A stretch of 64,000 nucleotides of DNA, taken from JAAYYM01 sp964631375. GTDB taxonomy: Bacteria > Bacillota > Clostridia > Lachnospirales > Lachnospiraceae. This document shows, piece after piece, positions 35,506-44,536 of the stretch; position 1 is the stretch's first letter; each line of letters starts with the position of its first letter. The DNA is taken from positions 1 through 64,000 of the forward strand of contig CAZVYQ010000010.1 in the NCBI GenBank assembly GCA_964631375.1. The letters run 5' to 3'. A program made the translations under genes and the position numbers. The notes beneath the pieces are model-generated. The model saw nothing but the letters and a program-made list of their open reading frames with translations, was not told the origin of the DNA and made no database searches.

Positions 35506-36816
35506 TTGGATACCGATGGTGTCATGCAATTGATTTTTCTGATCTGTTTACTACTGTTATCTGCATATTTTTCTTCTGCAGAGACTGCTCTTACAACTGT
35601 GAATAAGCTTCGCATCCGTACTCTTGTTGAGGAAGGGAATAAGCGTGCTGTGACAGTTACATATCTTCTGGAGCATCGAACCAAGATGCTGAGTACCATT
35701 CTGATCGCTAATAATGTAGTGAATATCTCTGCTTCAGCTCTGGCCACTTCCCTTGCAATCAAACTATGGGGCAATGCTTCTATTGGAATCGTTACAGGAG
35801 TACTGACTCTGTTAGTCCTGATTTTTGGTGAGATTACGCCCAAAAATCTTGCAGCTCTCTATACCGAGAAGATTTCTCTGATTTATGCTCCGATCATTCG
35901 CTTTTTAATGCGCGTATTAACACCAGTAATTTTCATCATCGACAAGCTCTCCAACGGTATACTCTTGCTGCTCCGCATTGACGTCAATGCTGTCAGCACT
36001 GCAATGACAGAGAATGAACTCCGTACCATTGTCGAAGTCAGCCATGAAGATGGCGTCATTGAAAAAGAAGAACGTCAGATGATTTATAACGTATTTGATT
36101 TTGGCGACTCTCTTGCAAAGGATATTATGATTCCACGTGTTGACATGTCCTGTGTGAATGTTGATGCTACCTGGGATGAGATCAAACAGGTCTTCTTTGA
36201 AGAAAAATACACACGACTTCCTGTCTACGAAGAATCCACCGACAATATCATTGGTCTGATCAATGTAAAGGATATTCTGTTCTATGAGAACTGGGAGAAT
36301 TTTCATGTCCGCGATGTGATGCGTGAGGCAAACTATACTTTTGAATACAAAAAAACTTCCGAGCTGATGATTGAAATGCGCGAAAGTTCGATTAACATGA
36401 TCATGGTACTGGATGAGTATGGTGCAACCGTCGGACTGATTACTCTGGAGGATTTACTTGAAGAAATCGTCGGTGAAATCCGTGATGAATTTGATGAGGA
36501 TGAACGTGATCTGATTCAGGCTGTCGGTGAACGCGAATATCTGATCGAGGGTTCCATGAAGCTGGATGACATCAATGATGCTCTTGAGTTGGAGGACGAA
36601 CTGAAGCTGTCCTCTGAGGATTATGACTCCATCGGCGGCATCATCATTGAACATCTGGATCGACTTCCTGAGGACGGAGAAACTGTAGAGCTTGAAAATG
36701 GTATCCTGTTAAAGGTTGCCGAAATGGATAAAACCCGAATTGATCATGTATATATGACACTGCCCCCTCAGGAATCCGAGGAGGCAGATGAAATCGAAGA
36801 ACATCCTGAAGATTGA
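35506..36816 (+). CDS. CNNM/CorC-type membrane protein with CBS pair (hemolysin family)
   Basis: A 436-residue protein of the HlyC/CorC/CNNM group, linked to divalent-cation (Mg) transport. An N-terminal DUF21 domain with four helices (FSSAETALTTVNKLRIR at its start) is followed by two CBS domains (about 205-320) and a C-terminal CorC_HlyC domain (SSEDYDSIGGIIIEHLDRLP). I prefer the TTG start at 35506, 10 nt after AGGAG, over an earlier TTG at 35482 that lacks a site and would sit upstream of that AGGAG. It converges on metF with a 14-nt gap. Confidence 0.93.
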   Translation: MDTDGVMQLIFLICLLLLSAYFSSAETALTTVNKLRIRTLVEEGNKRAVTVTYLLEHRTKMLSTILIANNVVNISASALATSLAIKLWGNASIGIVTGVLTLLVLIFGEITPKNLAALYTEKISLIYAPIIRFLMRVLTPVIFIIDKLSNGILLLLRIDVNAVSTAMTENELRTIVEVSHEDGVIEKEERQMIYNVFDFGDSLAKDIMIPRVDMSCVNVDATWDEIKQVFFEEKYTRLPVYEESTDNIIGLINVKDILFYENWENFHVRDVMREANYTFEYKKTSELMIEMRESSINMIMVLDEYGATVGLITLEDLLEEIVGEIRDEFDEDERDLIQAVGEREYLIEGSMKLDDINDALELEDELKLSSEDYDSIGGIIIEHLDRLPEDGETVELENGILLKVAEMDKTRIDHVYMTLPPQESEEADEIEEHPED

Positions 36817-36830
36817 TTTTACTGATTGAT

Positions 36831-37715
36831 CTAAAAACACCTGAGCGATGTAATCTGACTACATATTCGCTCCGCTACATCCGGCTTGTTCATGACATAC
36901 AGATGTACTCCATTCACATCATGAGCAAACAGGTCTACGATCTGATTCATTGCATACACAATGCCTGCGTCTGTCAATGCTTTGGGATCATTCTCATACT
37001 TATCCAGGATTACCCTGAGTTTTGGCGGCAGTGACGCACCACAAAGATTTACCATACGCTCGATCTGTTTTTTATTCGTTACAGGCATGATACCTGCCTC
37101 AATTGGAACTGTAATTCCGGCGGCTCTTGCCTTTCTTTCAAATTCATAAAAATGCTCATTATCAAAAAACAGCTGAGAGATCAAATGAGTAACACCCGCA
37201 TCTACCTTCATCTTCAGATGTGCAATGTCTTCATCCATATACATACAATCCGGATGTACCTCCGGGTAACATGCTCCGCTGATTCCAAAATCCCCTCTGT
37301 CAGCAATATATCGAACCAGATCACTTGCATACTCAAAATCATGCTTGGGTTCCCTGTCCGGATTCCGATCTCCACGAAGTGCTAATATATTCTCAATGCC
37401 TGCGTTACGAAGTTCCTGTAGCATTGCATCGATCTCCTGTTTTGTATAATTGAGGCAGGATAAATGTGCAGCCGGGATCATACCGTGAGCCTTGATTTTA
37501 CCTGCAATCTCAATGGTCGGGTTCTGCTTCTGTCCATCTGCTCCTGTTGTATTGGTTCCGCCTGCTCCAAAGGTTACACTGATAAATTGTGGATTCAGTA
37601 CACTCAATCTATCTAATAAACTGTCAATATCCTTAAAATCAGCTTCCTTTTTGGGTGGAAATATTTCAAATGAGATAGCGGCTTTCTTTTCCTGAAACAA
37701 TTCGCTAATTTTCAT
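36831..37715 (-). CDS. metF: 5,10-methylenetetrahydrofolate reductase
   Basis: A 294-residue flavoprotein TIM barrel that reduces methylene-THF to methyl-THF for methionine synthesis or the acetyl-CoA pathway. Segments typical of the family are ISFEIFPPK at the N-terminus, VTFGAGGT, LALRGDRN, and QLFFDNEHF. Of three in-frame ATGs (37751, 37721, 37715) the last fits GGAGGAG best (8 nt). It has its own strong promoter. Confidence 0.95.
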   Translation of the reverse strand: MKISELFQEKKAAISFEIFPPKKEADFKDIDSLLDRLSVLNPQFISVTFGAGGTNTTGADGQKQNPTIEIAGKIKAHGMIPAAHLSCLNYTKQEIDAMLQELRNAGIENILALRGDRNPDREPKHDFEYASDLVRYIADRGDFGISGACYPEVHPDCMYMDEDIAHLKMKVDAGVTHLISQLFFDNEHFYEFERKARAAGITVPIEAGIMPVTNKKQIERMVNLCGASLPPKLRVILDKYENDPKALTDAGIVYAMNQIVDLFAHDVNGVHLYVMNKPDVAERICSQITSLRCF

Positions 37716-37762
37716 CAGCATTTCTCCTCCTGTATCAACTTGTCTTGTCACGAACAGTTATC

Positions 37763-37791
37763 ATTATACTATTGATTTTTAAAAGAAACAA
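37763..37791 (-). promoter_or_regulatory. Promoter of metF
   Basis: TTGTTT (37786-37791), 17 nt, TATAAT (37763-37768). The -10 is a perfect match. No riboswitch-like structure fits in the roughly 40-nt leader that follows. Confidence 0.7.
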
Positions 37792-37822
37792 CCCGTTATT
37801 GTGCTTTCCAATTCCCTGATCT

Positions 37823-40171
37823 CTATTCCACACCCTTCAATGCATCTACCATATCAATCGTCTTGACCTTCCCTGATAAGAAGAAATTAACAGAAACGGA
37901 GACCAAAAAAGTTCCACCGATAGAATACAGATAAGACAGCATAGACAATTCAGGTACCATATCCATGGTATCCGGCATCGTAGAACAGATACCAATCAAT
38001 AACCCATATCCTGCCGGAAGTCCTATCAGGATCCCTGCAACCGTTACCCAGATATTTTGCTTCTGAAGAATCGCACGTATCTTTTTCGACTGAAACCCAA
38101 GCACCTTTAAAGTTGCGATCTCACGCATTTTTTCCACAAAAGACAGTACTCCCAGATTATACAACACCACAACACCGAGGATAACAGCACCGTCTACCAT
38201 TAAGCCAATCATCAGGTTCATGATTTCAATACTTTTCATAAATGCCTGCTTCATCTCACTGATATTCATAACAGCCTGTACCTTGGTATCATCTGTGATA
38301 TCTGCCTTTGGTGTCTGATTGGTCAGGATACTGGTAGGAACAAAATCATGTTCCATTGTCTCAAAGGTCGCACGACGCATAACAATTCCCTGTACAGACG
38401 GATCTCTGTAGATCTGGCTGATCCTTGTGGTCTCCCATTCATCCTCTCCGACAATATGCCATTTCACCACATCTCCGGGACGTATTCCAAGTGACGTCGC
38501 CATCCGATATGACATGGCAACCCCACTTTTGGTCAGCCGGATCGGTTCCATCTTCTCTCCTTGATAGTGTAGATAATTTCCTGTATCCACAACTGTGAGT
38601 GTTCCTGTTTTACAGACATCATCACGGATAAACTCGACTGCTGTCTCCTGTACCATCTGACCCTTATATTCATTTGCATAATCCAATGCTGTGCTGTAAT
38701 CACACTGTTCATTCAGCATGATCTTATTCTGTCCCGTCATCAGTTCACCATACATCCAGTCAAGCATTCCGACGATCGCATCACTACAGCCAAACGCTCC
38801 CAGCATCAACATCGTACAACCGCACACTCCTACCATTCCCATGACAGTACGTGCCTTGTTCCGCAAAACATCACGAAAATTCCACTGTGTAGAGAAATTC
38901 AGTCTGAGCCAGAATTTGCTCTTTTCCAAAGCAGTATGTGTGATCTTTTTCGGTGCGGCAGGCTTCAATGTCACTGCCGGTGGATCTGCCAGTTCCTTGC
39001 GACATGCAAAATAAGATACACATGTGGATACAGCCACCGACAATATAATTGCCCCCAGTGATGCAGGCGAAAAGGAAGCCCCAAGTCTCGGAACAATATA
39101 AGACCCCTCAAATGCCATAAAAACAAGCGGTGGAATCGAAAAATATCCGGTCGCTGCACCGATTACGCTTCCCATCAGGGAAATCCAGAAACCATAAGAA
39201 ATATAATGCCTTGTAATCACCTTTTTAGAAAATCCCAGTGCCTTCAAGGTTCCGATCTGGGTTCGTTGATTCGCAGTCATTCTGGTCATGGTTGTCACAA
39301 TCCCCAACACAGCAATCAGCAGGAATACAACAGAGAACATGGCTCCCATTGTCTTATGCTGCTGTATCTCCGAATCAAACATTGCGTAACTTGCGTTTTG
39401 CTTCCGATCTGTGATGACAACACTATCTCGGTCGATGGCCTTTTCGATCCGTTTCTTTAGCATCTGTTTTTGTGCATCATCTTCTACATCAACCGTATCA
39501 TCACTTTTAATTAACATCTGATTGTATACGATTCCATCAGGATTAGGATAATCTGATTCTGACAGGATGACATAACCGTAGTTTGCATAATTAGGCATGA
39601 TGGTTTCTTCCTCGGACAAATAGTACACATACTCCGGATGTCTCACCAAACCCTTAATCATTCCTTCAAACTGAGTATCTCCATACTTTAACTTCAGGAC
39701 ATCACCCGGTTTCAGATCATGAGCCTTTGCAAACAGTTCTTCGATCCAGATTCCGGATTTTCCTTCTTTAAATGATTCGCCGGAACATAGTACCATCTTT
39801 GAGATCTCCTGAGACTCAACAAATATGATCTGCATGGAATAATGTGCAGCATCTGCCTCCTCATCGCTCATGGCAGTATCTGCTTTTGCAGACAGATCAG
39901 CTTCTCCTGTCACTATCAGTCGTCTCTCGGCAGCCGCAACACCCGGAATTGACTCTGCTTCTTGTTTCTCATCCACAGAAAAAGAGTTTCCCATCATCCA
40001 GTAATCTGCCAGATTGGTTTCAGCATAATACTGTTGTATGGTTTCCAATCCTCCGCTACTCTCAGAATCCATTCCAACAAAAATCCACATTCCTAAGAAT
40101 GCCATCAGAAAAATCGATACAAATTGTGTTTTGTTAGCCAAAAGATCGCGCCATAATTTTCGTCCCAGCAT
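37823..40171 (-). CDS. FtsX-family ABC transporter permease, two FtsX domains
   Basis: A 782-residue permease with ten or so helices in the LolC/YtrF-like layout: one N-terminal helix (SIFLMAFLGMWIFVG), a ~230-residue extracytoplasmic domain, three helices with the FtsX motif IGTLKALGFSKKVITRHY, a second exposed domain, and three final helices with IATLKVLGFQSKKIRAIL. It differs from the two short MacB-like permeases at 18252-20803. Its ATG overlaps the ATPase stop by 1 nt (TAATG). It is the last gene of the riboswitch-controlled operon. Substrate unknown; metal or metal-chelate export is inferred from the leader. Confidence 0.93.
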   Translation of the reverse strand: MLGRKLWRDLLANKTQFVSIFLMAFLGMWIFVGMDSESSGGLETIQQYYAETNLADYWMMGNSFSVDEKQEAESIPGVAAAERRLIVTGEADLSAKADTAMSDEEADAAHYSMQIIFVESQEISKMVLCSGESFKEGKSGIWIEELFAKAHDLKPGDVLKLKYGDTQFEGMIKGLVRHPEYVYYLSEEETIMPNYANYGYVILSESDYPNPDGIVYNQMLIKSDDTVDVEDDAQKQMLKKRIEKAIDRDSVVITDRKQNASYAMFDSEIQQHKTMGAMFSVVFLLIAVLGIVTTMTRMTANQRTQIGTLKALGFSKKVITRHYISYGFWISLMGSVIGAATGYFSIPPLVFMAFEGSYIVPRLGASFSPASLGAIILSVAVSTCVSYFACRKELADPPAVTLKPAAPKKITHTALEKSKFWLRLNFSTQWNFRDVLRNKARTVMGMVGVCGCTMLMLGAFGCSDAIVGMLDWMYGELMTGQNKIMLNEQCDYSTALDYANEYKGQMVQETAVEFIRDDVCKTGTLTVVDTGNYLHYQGEKMEPIRLTKSGVAMSYRMATSLGIRPGDVVKWHIVGEDEWETTRISQIYRDPSVQGIVMRRATFETMEHDFVPTSILTNQTPKADITDDTKVQAVMNISEMKQAFMKSIEIMNLMIGLMVDGAVILGVVVLYNLGVLSFVEKMREIATLKVLGFQSKKIRAILQKQNIWVTVAGILIGLPAGYGLLIGICSTMPDTMDMVPELSMLSYLYSIGGTFLVSVSVNFFLSGKVKTIDMVDALKGVE

Positions 40172-40875
40172 TACCAGCTTACCTCATTTGCACTAATAGG
40201 TTCTTTGTTTTCAATTACTTCTTTAATACCGCCGTTTCTGACCTTAATGACACGGTCGGCAATGTCTGCAAAGACACTGTTGTGTGTAACCATCACAACC
40301 GTACGTTTTTTTTCTTTACTCATCTGCTGCAGAAGACATAGTACCTCACGTCCTGTCTCTGTATCCAAGGCACCGGTTGGCTCATCGCATAATAATAACT
40401 TGGGATTCTTGGCAAGTGCTCGGGCTATGGATGTCCTCTGCTGTTCACCACCGGAAAGTTGCGACGGAAACTGATGCAGATGATCACCCAGTCCGACAGA
40501 TTCGAGTGCTTCCTTTGGATCCAGCGTCTCCTTTTCGATATCCTTCATAAGTGCTACATTTTCATATGCTGTCAGTGTAGGGATCAGATTATAAAACTGA
40601 AATACGACACCGACATTACGTGCCCGATATTCTGTCAATTGGTTATCCGTAAAGGTCGTCAAATTCTGATCCCCAAAGAGAATCTCTCCTGAAGATGCAA
40701 AATCCATACCGCCCAACAGATTGAGCAGTGTACTTTTGCCTGCGCCGGACGGACCCAGAATCACGACCATCTCTCCCTCATAGATCGTCAAATTAGCATC
40801 CTTCAAGGCATAAAAGGTTCTGTCGCCTCGTTTGTATTCCTTTGAGACATTACGAAACTCAATCAAAGGTTTCAT
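40171..40875 (-). CDS. ABC transporter ATP-binding protein (LolD/MacB type)
   Basis: A 234-residue ATPase. Walker A GPSGAGKSTLLN, Q-loop FQFYNLIP, signature LSGGEQQRTSIARAL, Walker B LLLCDEPTGALD and H-loop VTHN are all intact. It overlaps the adaptor gene by 4 nt and the permease gene by 1 nt, so all three proteins are translationally coupled. It powers the 782-residue permease. Confidence 0.95.
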   Translation of the reverse strand: MKPLIEFRNVSKEYKRGDRTFYALKDANLTIYEGEMVVILGPSGAGKSTLLNLLGGMDFASSGEILFGDQNLTTFTDNQLTEYRARNVGVVFQFYNLIPTLTAYENVALMKDIEKETLDPKEALESVGLGDHLHQFPSQLSGGEQQRTSIARALAKNPKLLLCDEPTGALDTETGREVLCLLQQMSKEKKRTVVMVTHNSVFADIADRVIKVRNGGIKEVIENKEPISANEVSW

Positions 40876-42329
40876 TCGGCACTCACCGCCTTTTTACCGA
40901 TCTGATCATCGGTAATCGCATCAGTGATTACTGTATCTCCCTCCTGGAGTCCATCCTGTACCTCTACAACATCCTCTGCTTCCAGTCCGATTGTTATGTA
41001 TTTCTTATCAATGACTCCATTTGAGATCACATAGCAGTAGTCTCCTGCATCATCGCTATAATATGCTTCGATCGGAATGAGCAATACATTTTCCTTTTCG
41101 TTTGCATGAATATCTACATCTGCTTCGATTCCTAACAGAATGCTCTCATCCGGCTGATCAATTGTCACTTCGACTGTAACCTTTGCCTTATCTGATGTAT
41201 CTGCTACTGCCAGTCGTTTTAACTGTGTTACCTTTCCGGTATAGGTTCTGCCTGCTATTTCAATGTCAGCCAATTGTCCCATCGCAACCTTACCAATGTC
41301 ATACTTAGATAACTCCACGTCTACTCTGAGACTGTCTGCATCCTCAATGGAGCAGATCGGCATTCCCTTTGTGACAACAGCACCTTCTTCTGCAAGTACC
41401 TTTGTCACAACGCCGTTAAATTCCGTTTTCACCCCTACACCGGCCTTAGCGAGATCCTCCTCAGCTATCTGAACATTCAATTTGGTCAGTTCAATATTTT
41501 TCTGTAGCTGTTCTTTCTGGTATTTATTTAATATCTGATTCTCGGAAGTATTTGCATCAGTTGTTGCCTGTGTCCAATTTCGTGTGATGTCCTCCATCAG
41601 GTTGGAATCATATGTATAGTGAGCATTATCCCCTGGTGTCATGTCTGTATTTGGCAGATTGGCCTGATCCTTTTGGAGATTGGCAATACTTACATTCAGA
41701 TCAGCAATCTCCTTTGCAAGATTTTGATATGCTTCTGAAGTCTTATCATTCATATTGGCAAGTTCTCTGGTCTTTTCTGCCACCTGTTTACTTTTCACTG
41801 CAATGTTTTTGGTTAGGCTGTCATATTCGCATTTCACATAATAGGCCTGCGAATACTGATCCTGTGACAGTTTATCTGCATCCATACGACTGAGTGCATA
41901 CAGGTATTGATAAGTCTGTTCATCTGTTGTTGCCTTTGCATACTTGGAAGCATGCTGATTACTTTGGGTAATCTGGGCATTGGCACCACTTTCACTCGAT
42001 TCTGCTGTCAAAACTGCTTGATCATATACCCGAACCAAATCGCTCAGATCATATGTGACAATCTGCGTTCCCTTGACCACACTATCTCCTACTTCAAGAT
42101 CCATGACGGCAATCGGGGCCGTTACTTCTGCATAATAGGTCTTTTCGTCAGCACCTCTGACTACACCCGTTGCATTGACGGTTTCAGAAGCATTCCCATA
42201 ATCGACTGCGGCTGTCATATGCGTCTGCGGTTTTCCCATAAAGCCTGTATATAACAAGCCTCCCGCTGCAAGTGCAGCAATCATAATGAGCACACTCCAT
42301 ACTTTTCTTCCCTTTTTCATTGCTTTCAT
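40872..42329 (-). CDS. Membrane-fusion/adaptor protein (HlyD/MacA-like) under riboswitch control
   Basis: A 485-residue adaptor with an N-terminal membrane helix (VWSVLIMIAALAAGGLLY), a coiled-coil arm (about 100-280), a lipoyl-like domain split around it (VGDSVVKGTQI and EFNGVVTKVLAEEGAVVTKG) and beta-barrel segments (VAMGQLADIEIAGRTYTG). It is related to the adaptor at 16432 but lacks its acidic tail. The frame opens at 42359, but the ATG at 42329 is preferred because GGAGGAGG lies 8 nt upstream. It is the first gene after the riboswitch. Confidence 0.92.
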   Translation of the reverse strand: MKAMKKGRKVWSVLIMIAALAAGGLLYTGFMGKPQTHMTAAVDYGNASETVNATGVVRGADEKTYYAEVTAPIAVMDLEVGDSVVKGTQIVTYDLSDLVRVYDQAVLTAESSESGANAQITQSNQHASKYAKATTDEQTYQYLYALSRMDADKLSQDQYSQAYYVKCEYDSLTKNIAVKSKQVAEKTRELANMNDKTSEAYQNLAKEIADLNVSIANLQKDQANLPNTDMTPGDNAHYTYDSNLMEDITRNWTQATTDANTSENQILNKYQKEQLQKNIELTKLNVQIAEEDLAKAGVGVKTEFNGVVTKVLAEEGAVVTKGMPICSIEDADSLRVDVELSKYDIGKVAMGQLADIEIAGRTYTGKVTQLKRLAVADTSDKAKVTVEVTIDQPDESILLGIEADVDIHANEKENVLLIPIEAYYSDDAGDYCYVISNGVIDKKYITIGLEAEDVVEVQDGLQEGDTVITDAITDDQIGKKAVSAE

Positions 42330-42377
42330 CACATCTTCCTCCTCCAGATATTGATTCATATTGGTAAAATCAGATAT

Positions 42378-42420
42378 AAAAAAGAGACTTTACACATAGT
42401 ATATACTACGTATAAGTCTC
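42378..42420 (-). terminator. Riboswitch-linked intrinsic terminator
   Basis: On the minus strand GAGACTT pairs with AAGTCTC, the stem continues through a near-perfect palindrome centred on TAGTATATACTA, and six T follow (42378-42383). The 5' arm begins with GAGACTTATAC, which is also the 3' side of the riboswitch P1 region. The two structures cannot form together, so ligand binding should prevent termination. Confidence 0.85.
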
Positions 42421-42506
42421 GTTATTTACTGCAAGCCAGATCTTTCGATCATGATGTTGACTTACAACGCAGGCCGAACGACCATACGCTAACTACTCCC
42501 TTAAAC
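42410..42506 (-). ncRNA. yybP-ykoY (manganese) riboswitch aptamer
   Basis: The leader contains the conserved blocks of the yybP-ykoY class in the right order: GGGAGTAG (42500-42493), a hairpin P2 (CGTATGGTC/GGCCTGCG around a GTTC loop, 42488-42468), helix P3 (TTGTAAGTC at 42467-42459 with GGCTTGCAG at 42437-42429, all pairs Watson-Crick or G-U), the loop element TCAACAT and CTGG, a GATC-GAAA-GATC hairpin tip, and ACGAGACTTAT at the 3' side. P1 forms from GTTTAAG (42506-42500) and CTTATAC (42416-42410) with one mismatch. The canonical ACCU end is ACUU here. Known members sense Mn2+ and switch genes on. Confidence 0.85.
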
Positions 42507-42512
42507 AATTTA

Positions 42513-42541
42513 AATATAACAATATCAAAACCTTCTGTCAA
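42513..42541 (-). promoter_or_regulatory. Promoter of the riboswitch-controlled exporter operon
   Basis: A perfect TTGACA (42536-42541) and TATATT (42513-42518, 5/6) are separated by 17 nt. The predicted start at the G of 42506 coincides with the first base of riboswitch helix P1. The -35 lies 9 nt after the stop of the HD-GYP gene, so read-through from that operon would also pass the riboswitch. Confidence 0.85.
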
Positions 42542-42550
42542 GATAAATCT

Positions 42551-43591
42551 CTAATCACCAGAACGGAAAGCCTGATTCAATGTGGCTTCCTCTTCATCCG
42601 GAAATTCCAATCCATCGTCAATAATCGTCATCATCACATCTACCAGAGAACTGTCGAATTGAGTATTTCTTCCTTTGTTTAATTCTCCAATCACAACCTC
42701 CATCGGAAGATGCTTTCTGTATGCTCGATCAGATGTCATGGCATCATAAGCATCAGCAATACCAATGATGCGGGCAAATAAAGGAATCTCCTCACCCTTC
42801 AATCCTGTCATATACCCTTTCCCGTCATATCTCTCATGATGATACAGTGCTCCTCCGGCAACATCCTTGATCACTGTAATATCCTTTAGAATCTCACCGC
42901 CTATCGTGGTATGTGATTTCATGATTGCAAATTCTTCATCTGTCAATCTTCCAGGCTTTTTGAGAATTTCATCCGGAATTCCGATCTTGCCGATATCATG
43001 CATCAGAGCCATGTTGTAGATATTACTTGTTTCTTCCTCTGTCCAGCCGATTCTCTTTGCGATTTCACGAGAATACTTGGCTACCCGCATAGAGTGCTGT
43101 CTGGTATAGACATCCTTTGCATCTACAGTATTGGCAATTGCCATAATTGCTTGAATACTGATGGCCTCAACTTCCTTTGTCTTCTTATAGACCATTTTCT
43201 CAAGATGATCTCTATAGTCTGCTAGCTCAATCTGTGTGGCAATCCTGGCAAGAGCAATCTCCGGAATAAAAGGCTTTGTAATAAAATCGACTGCTCCCAG
43301 CTTAAAACCAGCCAGTTCGTTTTCCTTATCTGAATGAGCCGTCAGAAAAATCACCGGAACTGATGCCGTCTTTGGGTTTGCCTTGATCCGCTTTAATGTT
43401 TCATGTCCATCAATCTCAGGCATTTCAACATCCAATAGAATCAGATCCGGAATGATCTTCTCTAAAAGTTCCAATGCCTTTGTCCCTGATTTGGCAGGGA
43501 TGACCTTGTATGTATCATCCAGTACTTCACTTGCATATTTCAGGTTTATGACTGTATCATCTACAACCATTATGACCTTCTTTGGTTCCAT
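42551..43591 (-). CDS. Response regulator with HD-GYP domain
   Basis: A 346-residue protein. The receiver domain (1-120) has the acidic pair VVDD, phospho-acceptor D54 and K106. After a short coiled linker, the HD-GYP domain has HD at 198-199 (MHDIGKIGIPDEIL) and the HHERYDGKGY block at 251-260. The signature GYP reads GYM. HD-GYP proteins hydrolyse cyclic di-GMP; most metal ligands are present, so activity is likely, but the changed third residue is worth noting. It lies 24 nt after the lipid kinase gene in the histidine kinase operon. Confidence 0.92.
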   Translation of the reverse strand: MEPKKVIMVVDDTVINLKYASEVLDDTYKVIPAKSGTKALELLEKIIPDLILLDVEMPEIDGHETLKRIKANPKTASVPVIFLTAHSDKENELAGFKLGAVDFITKPFIPEIALARIATQIELADYRDHLEKMVYKKTKEVEAISIQAIMAIANTVDAKDVYTRQHSMRVAKYSREIAKRIGWTEEETSNIYNMALMHDIGKIGIPDEILKKPGRLTDEEFAIMKSHTTIGGEILKDITVIKDVAGGALYHHERYDGKGYMTGLKGEEIPLFARIIGIADAYDAMTSDRAYRKHLPMEVVIGELNKGRNTQFDSSLVDVMMTIIDDGLEFPDEEEATLNQAFRSGD

Positions 43592-43615
43592 AAACGATCT
43601 CCTTTGTTGATCATC

Positions 43616-44536
43616 CTACTTTTGAAGCAACTGTGCACCACGTGGGACGATATAATTGATTCCGTGATCTATAATCTCACACTGCATCTGCTTTCTCGTT
43701 ACCATCTCACCATCACAATTAAACAGAATATCCTTCTCATCCTTACGTCTGATTGTGATCTTTTTCCCCTTCGTTATGATACAGGATTTTCTAAGCTTAT
43801 CTACCATTCCTTTCTGAAAATACTGAATGAACCGTATCAGCTTAATGTTTGGTATCTTTTTCAACAGGAGTACCTCAAATTGACCATCATTTGGATCTGT
43901 ATTAGGAAATGGGGTATAAAAGCCTCCCATCGTATGTCCGTTTCCGATATAGATCAGGCCATATTCACCACTGTAATCCTCTCCATCAATATCAACGTAA
44001 TAATCAATCGACGGATTCCATAAAAATACCAGAAGAAAAGCAAGTGTATATGCAAATGCAAAGTTTGTCGACATCAACAGTCTCTGATTATGAGCAACCT
44101 TTTCCACCCGTGCTGTAATTCCACAGGATGCAAACAGCATGGCATTTACGTCCGTACACTTCATATAATCCATAGACATAACCTCGCCACGGATCAGATT
44201 ATCCATATTGTAAAATAACTTCATGCTTCTGCCAAATATCTTGAGATAATCATTCGTAGATCCACATGGATAATGAGCAATCTCCACCTTGCTCAGATCA
44301 TCAATCGCCGATATGGCATTGGAAAAGGTACCTGAACCTCCGCAAATATAAAAACGGATTGCATCACCTTCAAACAATGTCAACATCTTCTTAACCAGTT
44401 CACTCTCCTGTCCCGGTCTGTCTGTATCAAACACAAGGTATTGAAAATGTTCCTTTCGAGCAAGGAATTTTCTGATATTTTCGGAGCGATCTCTGCCTCC
44501 GGCTGTCGGATTAATAATGAAAATATGTATAATCAT
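43616..44536 (-). CDS. Diacylglycerol/lipid kinase-family protein
   Basis: A 306-residue protein of the DAGK catalytic family (DgkB/YegS/BmrU). The N-terminal INPTAGG, the nucleotide loop CGGSGTFSNAI (where GGDGT is usual) and the later PCGSTNDYLK are recognisable. The GGDGT motif reads GGSGT, losing the Asp that normally contacts metal/ATP, so kinase activity is uncertain. It overlaps the hybrid histidine kinase stop by 4 nt and lies upstream of the HD-GYP gene. Confidence 0.85.
   Translation of the reverse strand: MIIHIFIINPTAGGRDRSENIRKFLARKEHFQYLVFDTDRPGQESELVKKMLTLFEGDAIRFYICGGSGTFSNAISAIDDLSKVEIAHYPCGSTNDYLKIFGRSMKLFYNMDNLIRGEVMSMDYMKCTDVNAMLFASCGITARVEKVAHNQRLLMSTNFAFAYTLAFLLVFLWNPSIDYYVDIDGEDYSGEYGLIYIGNGHTMGGFYTPFPNTDPNDGQFEVLLLKKIPNIKLIRFIQYFQKGMVDKLRKSCIITKGKKITIRRKDEKDILFNCDGEMVTRKQMQCEIIDHGINYIVPRGAQLLQK

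Noticed and set aside
42410..42506. Alternative riboswitch classes (Mg2+ M-box, NiCo, PRPP) for the exporter leader
   Set aside because: The conserved GGGAGTAG and CGAGACTT blocks and the three-helix order fit yybP-ykoY and not the signature sequences of the others.
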